Assembly (NCBI GenBank): GCA_964399625.1
Contig: CAYNSB010000078.1
Span: 1 to 9,860, forward strand
Source of the DNA: CAYNSB01 sp964399625
GTDB taxonomy: Bacteria > Planctomycetota > Phycisphaerae > Phycisphaerales > UBA1924
DNA length: 9,860 bases
Direction of reading: 5' to 3'
The translations under genes were made by a program, and so were the position numbers. Of the stretch, positions 1 through 6,495 are shown piece after piece; position 1 is the first letter of the stretch; every line of letters starts with the position of its first letter. Under the pieces are notes generated by a model that saw only the letters and a program-made list of their open reading frames with translations, was not told the origin of the DNA and made no database searches.

Positions 1-622
1 TGGAGATCTCGTCGGGGTTCTCGAGCACGGCCTTGTGGTCGTGGGCCGAGCCGATCGTCGAGACGATGCCCTGCCCGACGCGCGCGATGATCGTTTCCTC
101 GGTGGCGCCGCCGACGAGGCGGGCGATGTTGGTCCGCACCGTCACGCGGGCCTTGACCTTGAGCTGGATGCCGTCGCGGGCGACGGCGTCGATCGTGGCT
201 CGCGGGCCCTGCTGCGCGGGGCAATCGATGACCTTGGGATTGACCGACGTGTGCACGGCCTCGAGGATGTCGCGCCCGGCGAGGTCGATCGCCGTCGCGG
301 TGCTCCAGGGCAGGTCGATCTTGGCGCCGCGGGCGGCGATCATCGCGCTGATCACGTTGGGCACTCTCCCGCCGGCGAGGTAGTGCGTCTCGAGCGCGTT
401 GGTGGGAATCTCCATGCCGCTCTTGACGGCGCGGATGCGCGAGTAGACCACGGTGCGGATGTCGACCTTTCGCAGGCGCATGCCGATGATCTCGAGCATG
501 CCCACGTGCGCCTTGGAGAGCATCGCCTGGATGTACAGGCTGATGAACTGCCCCACCACGAACACGAACACGAGCGCGACGAGGATTCCAACCACCAGCA
601 GCACGATCGCCAGTTGTCCCAT
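1..622 (-). CDS. floA: Flotillin-like protein FloA (3' end missing)
   Basis: This is a membrane-microdomain scaffold of the SPFH/flotillin family, the bacterial FloA (YqfA) type. The first 207 residues are present. The family is usually about 330 residues, so the C-terminal coiled part lies beyond the left edge. Residues 4-26 form a hydrophobic membrane-anchoring segment. They are followed by the FloA-specific core: LEIIGMRLRKVD (about 43-54), ALETHYLAGG (76-85), AIDLAGRDILEAVHTSVNPK (111-130), and the SPFH part TIDAVARDGIQLK through LVGGATEETIIARVG and VLENPDEIS (143-207). The start is ATG at 622, with AAGGAG (635-630) seven bases upstream. It is the last visible gene of an nfeD-nfeD-floA series, with a 69-nt gap from the short nfeD gene. 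NfeD-type OB-fold proteins are established partners of flotillins. Identity is near certain from the motifs; only the C-terminus is unseen. Confidence 0.96.
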   Translation of the reverse strand, partial: MGQLAIVLLVVGILVALVFVFVVGQFISLYIQAMLSKAHVGMLEIIGMRLRKVDIRTVVYSRIRAVKSGMEIPTNALETHYLAGGRVPNVISAMIAARGAKIDLPWSTATAIDLAGRDILEAVHTSVNPKVIDCPAQQGPRATIDAVARDGIQLKVKARVTVRTNIARLVGGATEETIIARVGQGIVSTIGSAHDHKAVLENPDEIS

Positions 623-691
623 GGTCCAGCTCCTTGCTCGCCGAGGCCGTCCCGGGCCGCGACGCAGTCTAACGGTTCCTTCGTCGCGACG

Positions 692-1195
692 TCACGACAG
701 GGGACGCACGCGAACCTGATTCGATTCCACCACCGTCACGCGAACGCGCGTTCCGGCCTTCACGAACGAGACGTCCGAGATCGCGTCGAAGCGCCGGCCA
801 TCGATCTCGATCACACCCAGGGGCCGCAGGTCCGTACGAACCACGCCCTCGGCCCCCACCAGCGCCAGTTGTTTCTCACGCTCCTTGAGCGCGGCGAGGC
901 GTTCGGCCTCGACTTCCTCCACCGGCTTGTCGCCCAGCATCCGCCTGCCCAAGGGTGTGTTGGGCCAGACCTTGAGCGCGAACGTGAACACCATCGGGCC
1001 CAGAATGAGCATCGCGCCCAGCCCGGCCACACCCCAGGTGGTGTTGTAGCGAAAGAGGCAGTACAGCCCGCCCAGCGCGCAACCCGCGGAGACCAGCGAG
1101 ATCAGCCCTCCGGAGGGAATGAACACCTCGATCACCACGAGCAGCAGCGAAGCCGCCAGCAGTCCAAGACCCCAGAACAGCAGTTCTTCACCCAA
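692..1195 (-). CDS. Short NfeD-family membrane protein with C-terminal OB-fold
   Basis: A 167-residue NfeD-like protein without a protease domain. Three hydrophobic segments (about 5-25, 30-48 and 54-76) are followed by a charged, probably helical stretch (92-111) and a typical NfeD OB-fold at 113-165. The OB-fold shows the family pattern LVGAEGVVRTDLRPLGVIEI, then AGTRVRVTVV. Proteins of this form (YuaF/short NfeD type) sit in the membrane and work with flotillins; here floA lies 69 nt downstream on the same strand. The TTG at 1195 is preferred as start because GGAGG (1209-1205) lies nine bases upstream. A GTG at 1222 would add nine residues but has no convincing ribosome binding site. The ATG at 1211 is out of frame and stops after seven codons. 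It is a second NfeD beside the long one, which may divide the protease and scaffold-partner roles; that division is inference. Confidence 0.88.
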   Translation of the reverse strand: MGEELLFWGLGLLAASLLLVVIEVFIPSGGLISLVSAGCALGGLYCLFRYNTTWGVAGLGAMLILGPMVFTFALKVWPNTPLGRRMLGDKPVEEVEAERLAALKEREKQLALVGAEGVVRTDLRPLGVIEIDGRRFDAISDVSFVKAGTRVRVTVVESNQVRVRPLS

Positions 1196-1204
1196 GGCGC
1201 CACG

Positions 1205-1209
1205 CCTCC
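1205..1209 (-). promoter_or_regulatory. Ribosome binding site deciding the short nfeD start
   Basis: GGAGG on the minus strand lies nine bases before the TTG at 1195. It lies inside the longer reading that would begin with GTG at 1222, and so argues for the TTG start. Confidence 0.6.
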
Positions 1210-1231
1210 ATGAGGGTCGCACGTTCGATCA

Positions 1232-1253
1232 CCGCGATCGCGGGCACAGTATA
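1232..1253 (-). promoter_or_regulatory. Possible internal promoter with palindrome before short nfeD
   Basis: On the minus strand, TATACT (1253-1248) matches five of six -10 bases and stands out in G+C-rich surroundings. The perfect 12-base palindrome CCGCGATCGCGG (1232-1243) follows and would cover the expected transcription start near 1241. There is no good -35 at standard spacing. It lies in the 92-nt (1223-1314) to 119-nt (1196-1314) gap, depending on start choice, between the two nfeD genes. A separate promoter for the short nfeD and floA is therefore possible but not shown. Confidence 0.28.
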
Positions 1254-1314
1254 GAAGCACCGTGTAGCGCCGCACGGGCGAGCCGGATCGGGGCCCGCTG
1301 GCGGCGTGGCTTCG

Positions 1315-3174
1315 TCAGGCGTTGCGGTCCCGCTCGACGCCGATCCGGAACTCGCTCACGCTCACGACGCGCACGCGCTCGCCCGCGTCCAGGAACCCAA
1401 ACTCGCTGATCACGTCCACGATCCGCTCTTCGCCCTCGCCGCTCAGTTGCACACGACCCGCCGGGCGGAGCGGCGTTACCGCGACGCCGCGCATCCCCAC
1501 ACGCACGGGACCCTGCACCTCGCTCATCGCACGCAGCAGTTCGTCGCCGGGCTGCTCGTCGGGGGGTGTGGGGTCGGCGAGCACGAGGCGGTTCAGCAAC
1601 GGGATGGAACCAAAGTTGCGCGCGACCACGTACATCAACGCCCCCGCGGTGACGAACGACAGCAGCATCGTCACGGCGCCGTAGACGAGCCCGCGCTCGC
1701 GGGCCGGGGTGTCGGGGAACATGGAGCCCTCGGGGACGAAGGTCCCGATGAGTCCGCCCAGCAGGAGCAGCACGCCCGCGACGCCCACCACGCCGAACCC
1801 TGGTATGACGAAGATCTCCAGGAGGATCAGCACGATGCCGCCCAGGATCGCCGCGACCTCCCACCAGTTGGCGAGATCGATGAGCAGCGGCGGCGCGAGC
1901 AGCCCGACCAGCGCCAGCAGCGCGATCGCGCCGGGCAGCACCACGCCCGGGTGCGTCATCTCGATGAACAGGCCCAGCAGGAAGACCACGAGCAGCACGC
2001 CCCGCACGGGCAGGAGGGTGAGGAACGCGACGAGCCCCTCGGACCAACTTTGGTTCATGCGGAGCAGGTGCTTGGCCCCGAAATAGGCCGAGAGCTCCGC
2101 GTCGTTCCGCACCGTCTCGTTCGCGAAGTCGTACCGGAGCAACTGATCGGCCTTGAACACGAACGGCCCGTCGCCGCTCGAGATGTATTCCACGAGTTTC
2201 CACTTGCCGCGATCCGCGCTGGTGAGCACGGGGCGGGTCGAGGCGGCCTGCACGGGCCGCTGCTTCATCTCGTTCTGTAGTTTGGCCAGTTCCGGCGTGG
2301 CGGGGATGTAGGGGTGCGGATCATCGATCGCGCCGGTGGGCAGCGGCCCGGAGGTCGAGCCTCCACGCCGCGAGCGCCGGGCCTTGCCCGAGGTGGGCGA
2401 AGGACTGCTCGGGCCCGCGCTCGTCTCGCCGCCGCCCGTGTTCGCGGAGACCAGCGCCGGCACGCCGCGCACGGGCGCCTCTCCGAAGATCGCCTCGTAC
2501 TCGCCCGCGTTGATCGTCATTCGCTCGCCGGTCTCGGCGTTCTCGATGAGCCAGAGCTCCACGCCGCGCGACACCAGCCCCTGCACAAGAAGCTCGTCGC
2601 GCCCATACATGCGAGCGGACTCCACGAGCTCGGCCATGAGCGGCGAGAGCACCTTCTGCTTCTCGTGCTCGGGCAACTGGCTGAAGAGACCGCCCGGCGA
2701 GATGGGCAGGGCATCGCCCAGCGTCCCGGGGTTGTTCGTCACGATCTCACGGCAGGCGAGCGCGATGATCGCCCCGCCCGAGTATGCGCTCGGGTTGATC
2801 CATGCCACGGTGTTCTTGATCGCGGACGCCTTGATGGCGCTGCAGATGCCCAGCACCGCCCAGACCTCGCCGCCGGGCGTGTCGAGCTCGATCACGACCG
2901 CGTCGGCGCCACTGCGTTCGGCGAGCGTGAGGCGGCGCCGCACGCTCTGGGCGGTGGTGTCCGTGATCTCGCCCTTGATCGTGATGATCGCGACGTTCTT
3001 CGCCAGGCGCGCGGCGGGCACGGCGGCGCCGGCGGACGAGCCCGTCTGGCCGCCATCGCCCATCGCGGGAGTGTTCCACGCGCCCACGCCCAGCACGAGC
3101 GCGACGAGGAGCGTGATCGCTCGCACGATCCAGGCGCGTTCACCCCACCGTAGTTGGTTCATGGGTCGAGTCAT
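1315..3174 (-). CDS. nfeD: Long NfeD: ClpP-like membrane serine protease with OB-fold
   Basis: A 619-residue NfeD1b/1510-N type protein. An N-terminal signal or anchor segment (about 15-38) is followed by a ClpP-class protease domain (about 60-240). VVIELDTPGG (93-102) forms the oxyanion-side motif. The likely nucleophile is Ser132 in NPSAYSGG. The likely general base is Lys174, which lies 18 residues before GRD as in characterised relatives, so the Ser-Lys pair appears intact. Next come a Ser/Gly/Arg-rich linker (about 243-283), a region with the family pattern MNQSWSEGLVAFLT (373-386), and about five membrane helices (384-405, 411-430, 438-457, 459-480, 495-518). The C-terminal OB-fold is at about 555-615. 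The family cleaves membrane-protein hydrophobic tails (stomatin in archaea) and is commonly encoded beside flotillin or stomatin genes, as here. The start is ATG at 3174, with a purine run directly upstream; ATG at 3162 is an alternative. Confidence 0.94.
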   Translation of the reverse strand: MTRPMNQLRWGERAWIVRAITLLVALVLGVGAWNTPAMGDGGQTGSSAGAAVPAARLAKNVAIITIKGEITDTTAQSVRRRLTLAERSGADAVVIELDTPGGEVWAVLGICSAIKASAIKNTVAWINPSAYSGGAIIALACREIVTNNPGTLGDALPISPGGLFSQLPEHEKQKVLSPLMAELVESARMYGRDELLVQGLVSRGVELWLIENAETGERMTINAGEYEAIFGEAPVRGVPALVSANTGGGETSAGPSSPSPTSGKARRSRRGGSTSGPLPTGAIDDPHPYIPATPELAKLQNEMKQRPVQAASTRPVLTSADRGKWKLVEYISSGDGPFVFKADQLLRYDFANETVRNDAELSAYFGAKHLLRMNQSWSEGLVAFLTLLPVRGVLLVVFLLGLFIEMTHPGVVLPGAIALLALVGLLAPPLLIDLANWWEVAAILGGIVLILLEIFVIPGFGVVGVAGVLLLLGGLIGTFVPEGSMFPDTPARERGLVYGAVTMLLSFVTAGALMYVVARNFGSIPLLNRLVLADPTPPDEQPGDELLRAMSEVQGPVRVGMRGVAVTPLRPAGRVQLSGEGEERIVDVISEFGFLDAGERVRVVSVSEFRIGVERDRNA

Positions 3175-3180
3175 CTCCGC

Positions 3181-3202
3181 GCCCCCGAGCGGGCTCAGGG
3201 GC
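3181..3202 (-). promoter_or_regulatory. Hairpin just upstream of the long nfeD start
   Basis: A 22-base inverted repeat ends six bases before the ATG at 3174. Arms at 3202-3193 and 3190-3181 on the minus strand can form up to ten pairs, including one G-U. The innermost pairs must open to make a loop. It sits next to the purine-rich GCGGAG (3180-3175) that would serve as ribosome binding site, so it could limit ribosome access or protect the 5' end. There is no T run, so a terminator for the NUDIX gene is unlikely. Confidence 0.4.
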
Positions 3203-3213
3203 CCAGGCGTGTG

Positions 3214-3230
3214 GAACTATAGATTTGTTT
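3214..3230 (-). promoter_or_regulatory. A+T-rich island with possible -10 for the nfeD-floA operon
   Basis: On the minus strand an A+T-rich stretch contains TATAGT (3221-3216), a five-of-six -10 match, in otherwise G+C-rich DNA. It would start transcription near 3209, giving a leader of about 35 nt that begins with the hairpin at 3202-3181. No good -35 is seen at 17 bp. Confidence 0.35.
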
Positions 3231-3300
3231 GGCGGCACGGAGCGACGGTTTCAGAGCGCTTCGTTCCGGGCCCGGCTGCCCGCGTGAGCGCGGAACACCC

Positions 3301-3828
3301 TCAGCGCCGCGTCACGTCGCGACCCTGCTGGACCTGCCAGGTCATGGGGCCGTTGGCGCAATCGACGTGGACTGCGAAGAAGCCGGGCTTGCCATCGGGG
3401 CCGGGTCGTTCGTGCTCGCGCACCAGCGGCCAGATGATCTTGCGGTCGGTCTCGGGCAGCGGAAGCGACTCGATCTGGTGCTCATGGTGCCACTCCAGGC
3501 GCCCTTCGCGCATGTCCTGCTCGGGCACCTCGACCGGGCCCATGACGCGGTAGTAGAAAAGGAGCCAGTGGCCCTTGCTCTCGTACCCGGACTCGCTGAT
3601 GAGCCCCAGCAGGTGCAGGCGATCGATCGCCACGTGGATGCCCGCCTCTTCCTCGATCTCGCGCTGGGCGCAGCGGGCGGGCGACTCGCCGACGGTCATG
3701 TCCAGTTTGCCGCCGATGGGCGAGCACAGCCCCTGGTTGGGGGCCTTGAGCCGTCGGAGGAGAAGGACCCGCCCCCGCGCGTCGCGAAGGTCGCAGAGGC
3801 AGGCGAGTTTGTAGGGGAGCGCGGTCAT
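3301..3828 (-). CDS. NUDIX hydrolase
   Basis: A 175-residue NUDIX-superfamily protein, expected to hydrolyse a nucleoside-diphosphate-linked substrate in the cytoplasm with Mg2+. The substrate cannot be read from the sequence. The NUDIX box spans about residues 40-64. It begins IGGKLDMTVGE and ends SPARCAQREIEEEAGI, so the metal-binding REIEEE core is complete. The loop between the first Gly and the first Glu has seven residues rather than the usual five. The aromatic stretch GHWLLFYYRV (about 86-95) fits the beta-strand after the box. The start is ATG at 3828. There is no clear ribosome binding site upstream, so the start is less certain than for its neighbours. It lies divergent to murC (164-nt gap) and is followed on the same strand by nfeD after 126 nt; a functional link to either is not evident. 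Confidence 0.93.
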   Translation of the reverse strand: MTALPYKLACLCDLRDARGRVLLLRRLKAPNQGLCSPIGGKLDMTVGESPARCAQREIEEEAGIHVAIDRLHLLGLISESGYESKGHWLLFYYRVMGPVEVPEQDMREGRLEWHHEHQIESLPLPETDRKIIWPLVREHERPGPDGKPGFFAVHVDCANGPMTWQVQQGRDVTRR

Positions 3829-3903
3829 GGGGCGGGAGGGTAGGTTCGCTCGAGCGCCACGCGCCCGGCGCTCTCGACATGCTGTCCACCCGTCGCGCGC
3901 CCC

Positions 3904-3932
3904 ATGACGCGGGCGTGGCGATCGCGGACAAT
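3904..3932 (+). promoter_or_regulatory. Weak candidate promoter for the murC operon
   Basis: ATGACG (3904-3909) and GACAAT (3927-3932) are separated by 17 bases, and each matches four of six consensus positions. Transcription would begin near 3939, leaving a leader of about 54 nt before the murC ATG at 3993. The match is modest and could be chance. The rest of the 164-nt divergent gap (3829-3992) shows no other clear signal. Confidence 0.22.
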
Positions 3933-3978
3933 GCGAGCGCCTTCACATTGCGGGCGGAGGGAGCCGCGCGCCGATATC

Positions 3979-3983
3979 AGGGG
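3979..3983 (+). promoter_or_regulatory. Ribosome binding site supporting the murC start
   Basis: AGGGG lies nine bases upstream of the ATG at 3993. It supports this start over the in-frame ATG at 3879, which would add 38 residues unlike any MurC N-terminus. Confidence 0.5.
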
Positions 3984-3992
3984 TCTACACCG

Positions 3993-5525
3993 ATGGAGAG
4001 AACGGTGATCACCTCACGCCTGCCCACGCCGGTCGAAGTCCGGGTCGCGCCCTCCCCCTTTGCCGGGCGAAACGTGTACATGATCGGCATCGGCGGCTCG
4101 GGCATGGCCGGGCTCGCGCGGATGCTCGTGAGCCGCGGCTCGTGCGTCTCCGGCTCGGATCAGTCCTCGAGCGAGGCGACGCGTGCCTTGGCTCGCGACG
4201 GGATCACGATCGACGCGGACCAGTCGCGTCAGTGGCTGCCCGAGTCGTGCGATCTTGTCGTCGCCTCGGCCGCGATCAAGCCCGACCATCCGCAGATGCT
4301 CGAGGCGACGCGTCGCGGCGTGCCGACGCTCACCTACGCCGAGGCGCTGGGGCGGTGCATGCTCGGGCGCTCGACGATCGCCATCGCCGGCACGCACGGC
4401 AAGAGCACGACAACGGCGATGCTCGGGTGTGCGCTGACCGACGCGGGGCTGGATCCCACCGTCATCGTCGGGGCGACGTCCGCGCAGCTGCTCGCGGGCG
4501 CGGCCCGCCCACCCTCCGCGCCCACGGGCTTCCGCCTGGGGTCCGAGGCGATCCCCGCGGGACGACTGGCGGGCTCGCCCGGCGTGCTGGTCGCGGAGGC
4601 GTGCGAGTTCAACCGCTCTTTCCACAACTATCACCCGCTGCTCGCGTCGATCTCCTCGATCGAGGCGGACCACCTGGATGTGTACGGCTCGCTCGACGCG
4701 GTGATCGAGAGCTTTCACGAGTTTGCGCGCCTCATCGCGCCGGCCGAGGAGGGCGGCAAGCTGATCATCGCGCACGACGGCGCGCACCGGCGCGAGGTCA
4801 CGGCGGGACTCAGCTGCCTTGTTGAGACGATCGGCTTCTCGCCCCAGGCCGACTGGGTCGTTCAGCAGGACGCCGCGACCCGTGTCATCACGCTCTCCCG
4901 CGCGGGCGAGACGGTCGCGCGGTTCAGCACGCGCGTCCACGGGGCGCACAACGCGTTCAACGCGTGCGTCGCGATCGCGCTTGGCATGGGCGTTGGCGCG
5001 GACCCCACGCACCTGGCCCAGTCGCTCGAGCGTTTCGCGGGCATCGATCGGCGGATGCAGTTCCTGGGCGAGCGGCGCGCCGGCCCGCACGCGGACGGCG
5101 TGGTCCGCGTCTACGACGACTACGGGCACCACCCGACGGAGGTGGACGTCACGCTGCGGGCGCTGCGGGACGCCGAGCGTCCGCACGAGCGGAGCGGTCG
5201 CCTGATCTGCGTGTTCCAGCCCCACCAGCACTCGCGCACGCGGCACCTGCTCGAGGAGTTCGCCAGCGCGTTCTCGTCCGCGGACGTGGTGATCGTGCCC
5301 CACATCTACTTCGTCCGCGACAGCCAGGAAGAGAAGCACCGCGTGACCGCGGCGGACCTTGTGGATCGCCTGCGCGATCGCGGCATCCGCGCGATGCATC
5401 TCTATCCCTTTGCCGCGATCGTTGAGCAGCTCGAGAACCTCTGCCGCCCCGGAGACATGGTCGTCTGCATGGGCGCCGGAAACGTGAACGAGGTCGCGCA
5501 CGCGTACCTCGCCGCGGGCCGCTGA
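3993..5525 (+). CDS. murC: UDP-N-acetylmuramate--L-alanine ligase (MurC)
   Basis: This cytoplasmic ATP-dependent ligase adds L-Ala to UDP-MurNAc, the first step of peptidoglycan stem-peptide assembly. It has 510 residues, slightly longer than the usual 460-490. The N-terminal Rossmann motif is YMIGIGGSGMAGLA (29-42). The ATP P-loop is GTHGKSTT (133-140), with Ser where Thr is more common. EACEFNRSFHNYHP (202-215) resembles the Firmicute-type EACEY motif rather than the proteobacterial EADES form. The central and C-terminal signatures are GAHNAFNA (317-324), DDYGHHPTEV (375-384) and FQPHQHSRT (408-416). About 20 extra residues at roughly 168-195 explain part of the length. It is the first gene of a wall operon, with murB starting 31 nt downstream. 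The start choice rests on AGGGG at 3979-3983 and the family N-terminus. Confidence 0.97.
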   Translation: MERTVITSRLPTPVEVRVAPSPFAGRNVYMIGIGGSGMAGLARMLVSRGSCVSGSDQSSSEATRALARDGITIDADQSRQWLPESCDLVVASAAIKPDHPQMLEATRRGVPTLTYAEALGRCMLGRSTIAIAGTHGKSTTTAMLGCALTDAGLDPTVIVGATSAQLLAGAARPPSAPTGFRLGSEAIPAGRLAGSPGVLVAEACEFNRSFHNYHPLLASISSIEADHLDVYGSLDAVIESFHEFARLIAPAEEGGKLIIAHDGAHRREVTAGLSCLVETIGFSPQADWVVQQDAATRVITLSRAGETVARFSTRVHGAHNAFNACVAIALGMGVGADPTHLAQSLERFAGIDRRMQFLGERRAGPHADGVVRVYDDYGHHPTEVDVTLRALRDAERPHERSGRLICVFQPHQHSRTRHLLEEFASAFSSADVVIVPHIYFVRDSQEEKHRVTAADLVDRLRDRGIRAMHLYPFAAIVEQLENLCRPGDMVVCMGAGNVNEVAHAYLAAGR

Positions 5526-5542
5526 ACCCCACCGCCAACGCC

Positions 5543-5549
5543 AAGGAGG
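5543..5549 (+). promoter_or_regulatory. Strong ribosome binding site of murB
   Basis: AAGGAGG lies seven bases before the murB ATG at 5557. It is the best Shine-Dalgarno match in the window and fixes the murB start against the in-frame ATG at 5569. Confidence 0.75.
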
Positions 5550-5556
5550 GCGCAGG

Positions 5557-6495
5557 ATGCCGCTCGTGATGGACAACGCGCTCACGATCGAGAGGGACGT
5601 GGACCTGCCCACGTGGTTCAAGGTCGGGGGGCGTGCCGAGTCGTTCGTGCGTGCACGCTCGGCGGACGATGTCCGCCAGTGCCTGGAGCTCGACCCGGAT
5701 CTTCTCATCCTGGGCGACGGAGCCAATCTGCTTGTGGACGATGGGGGCGTCGATCGCCTCGTGCTCGCCTTCCACGATCCGGACGACGCCGACTTTCCGA
5801 TGAGCGCGGTCCGCTGGGGAGACGATCGCACGCCGACGCACGCTCCGGCGGGCGCGAGCCTGTTCCGCATGATCCCCGAGGCTGTGCGGCGCGGGCTGGG
5901 TGGGCTCGAATCGCTCGCGGGCATTCCGGGCACGATCGGCGGCGCGGCGATGATGAACGCGGGCGGGGCGTTCGGGCAGTTCGCCGATGTCGTTGTGCGT
6001 GTGCACGCGATGGACCGGCGGGGGCGGGAGCACACGCTCGAGCGGAAGGACATCGCCTTCGGGTACCGGCGCTCGGGGCTCGATCGGCTCATCGTCCTGG
6101 GCGCGGACCTGGACCTGAAGCCCGGGGACCCCGCGAGGCTGCGCGAGCTGTTCAAGGATGTCATGGCCTACAAGAAGCGGACCCAGCCGATGGACGCGAA
6201 CTCCGCTGGGTGCGCGTTCAAGAACCCCGTGCTGCCCCATGATCTGGAGGGCATCGGCGCGCGCGGGCAACGCCTGTCCGCGGGGCTGCTCATCGATCGT
6301 GCCGGGTGCAAGGGGCTGCGGCTGGGGAGCGCCGAGGTTTCCACGGTCCATGGGAACTTCATCTTCGCGCACGAGGGCGGACGCGCCGGCGACGTGATCG
6401 CGATCATGGACGCGGTGCGGGCCCGGGTCATGGATCGCTTCGGCGTATCCCTCGAGAACGAGGTCGTCATCTGGCGGAGAGAGCACCACGCATGA
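5557..6495 (+). CDS. murB: UDP-N-acetylenolpyruvoylglucosamine reductase (MurB)
   Basis: This FAD- and NADPH-dependent cytoplasmic enzyme reduces UDP-GlcNAc-enolpyruvate to UDP-MurNAc, the substrate of MurC. It has 312 residues. The N-terminal TWFKVGGRAE (19-28) and LGDGANLLV (52-60) form the FAD-binding part, followed by SLAGIPGTIGGAAMMNAGG (119-137). The active-site region has GYRRSGL (169-175), SAGCAFKNP (216-224), LIDRAGCKG (245-253) and LENEV with Glu302 near the C-terminus. The general-acid position, a Ser in the E. coli enzyme (AGSFFKNP), is Cys219 here; Cys is a plausible proton donor, but this is unusual against the best-studied enzymes. The stop codon overlaps the ddl start as ATGA, suggesting translational coupling. 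Confidence 0.96.
   Translation: MPLVMDNALTIERDVDLPTWFKVGGRAESFVRARSADDVRQCLELDPDLLILGDGANLLVDDGGVDRLVLAFHDPDDADFPMSAVRWGDDRTPTHAPAGASLFRMIPEAVRRGLGGLESLAGIPGTIGGAAMMNAGGAFGQFADVVVRVHAMDRRGREHTLERKDIAFGYRRSGLDRLIVLGADLDLKPGDPARLRELFKDVMAYKKRTQPMDANSAGCAFKNPVLPHDLEGIGARGQRLSAGLLIDRAGCKGLRLGSAEVSTVHGNFIFAHEGGRAGDVIAIMDAVRARVMDRFGVSLENEVVIWRREHHA

Noticed and set aside
35..1213. Long plus-strand open frame (392 codons) opposite floA and the short nfeD
   Set aside because: Its translation is low-complexity, rich in His, Asp and Arg, with no family pattern. The minus strand has clear FloA and NfeD motifs. It is a shadow caused by high G+C.
3876..3886. Short dyad GACATGCTGTC in the divergent NUDIX-murC gap
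   Set aside because: The arms are only four bases, which is expected by chance; there is no second copy nearby to suggest an operator.
3879..3992. In-frame upstream extension of murC from ATG at 3879
   Set aside because: The added 38 residues do not resemble a MurC N-terminus, and a better ribosome binding site precedes 3993.
4014..6164. Long minus-strand open frame (716 codons) opposite murC and murB
   Set aside because: It is an antisense shadow. The composition is biased to Arg, Ala and Ser, and no domain is visible, while murC and murB on the plus strand are unmistakable.
6306..6491. In-frame upstream extension of ddl inside murB
   Set aside because: The extension is Arg/Gly-rich nonsense. 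The ATGA overlap at 6492 gives a normal Ddl N-terminus.
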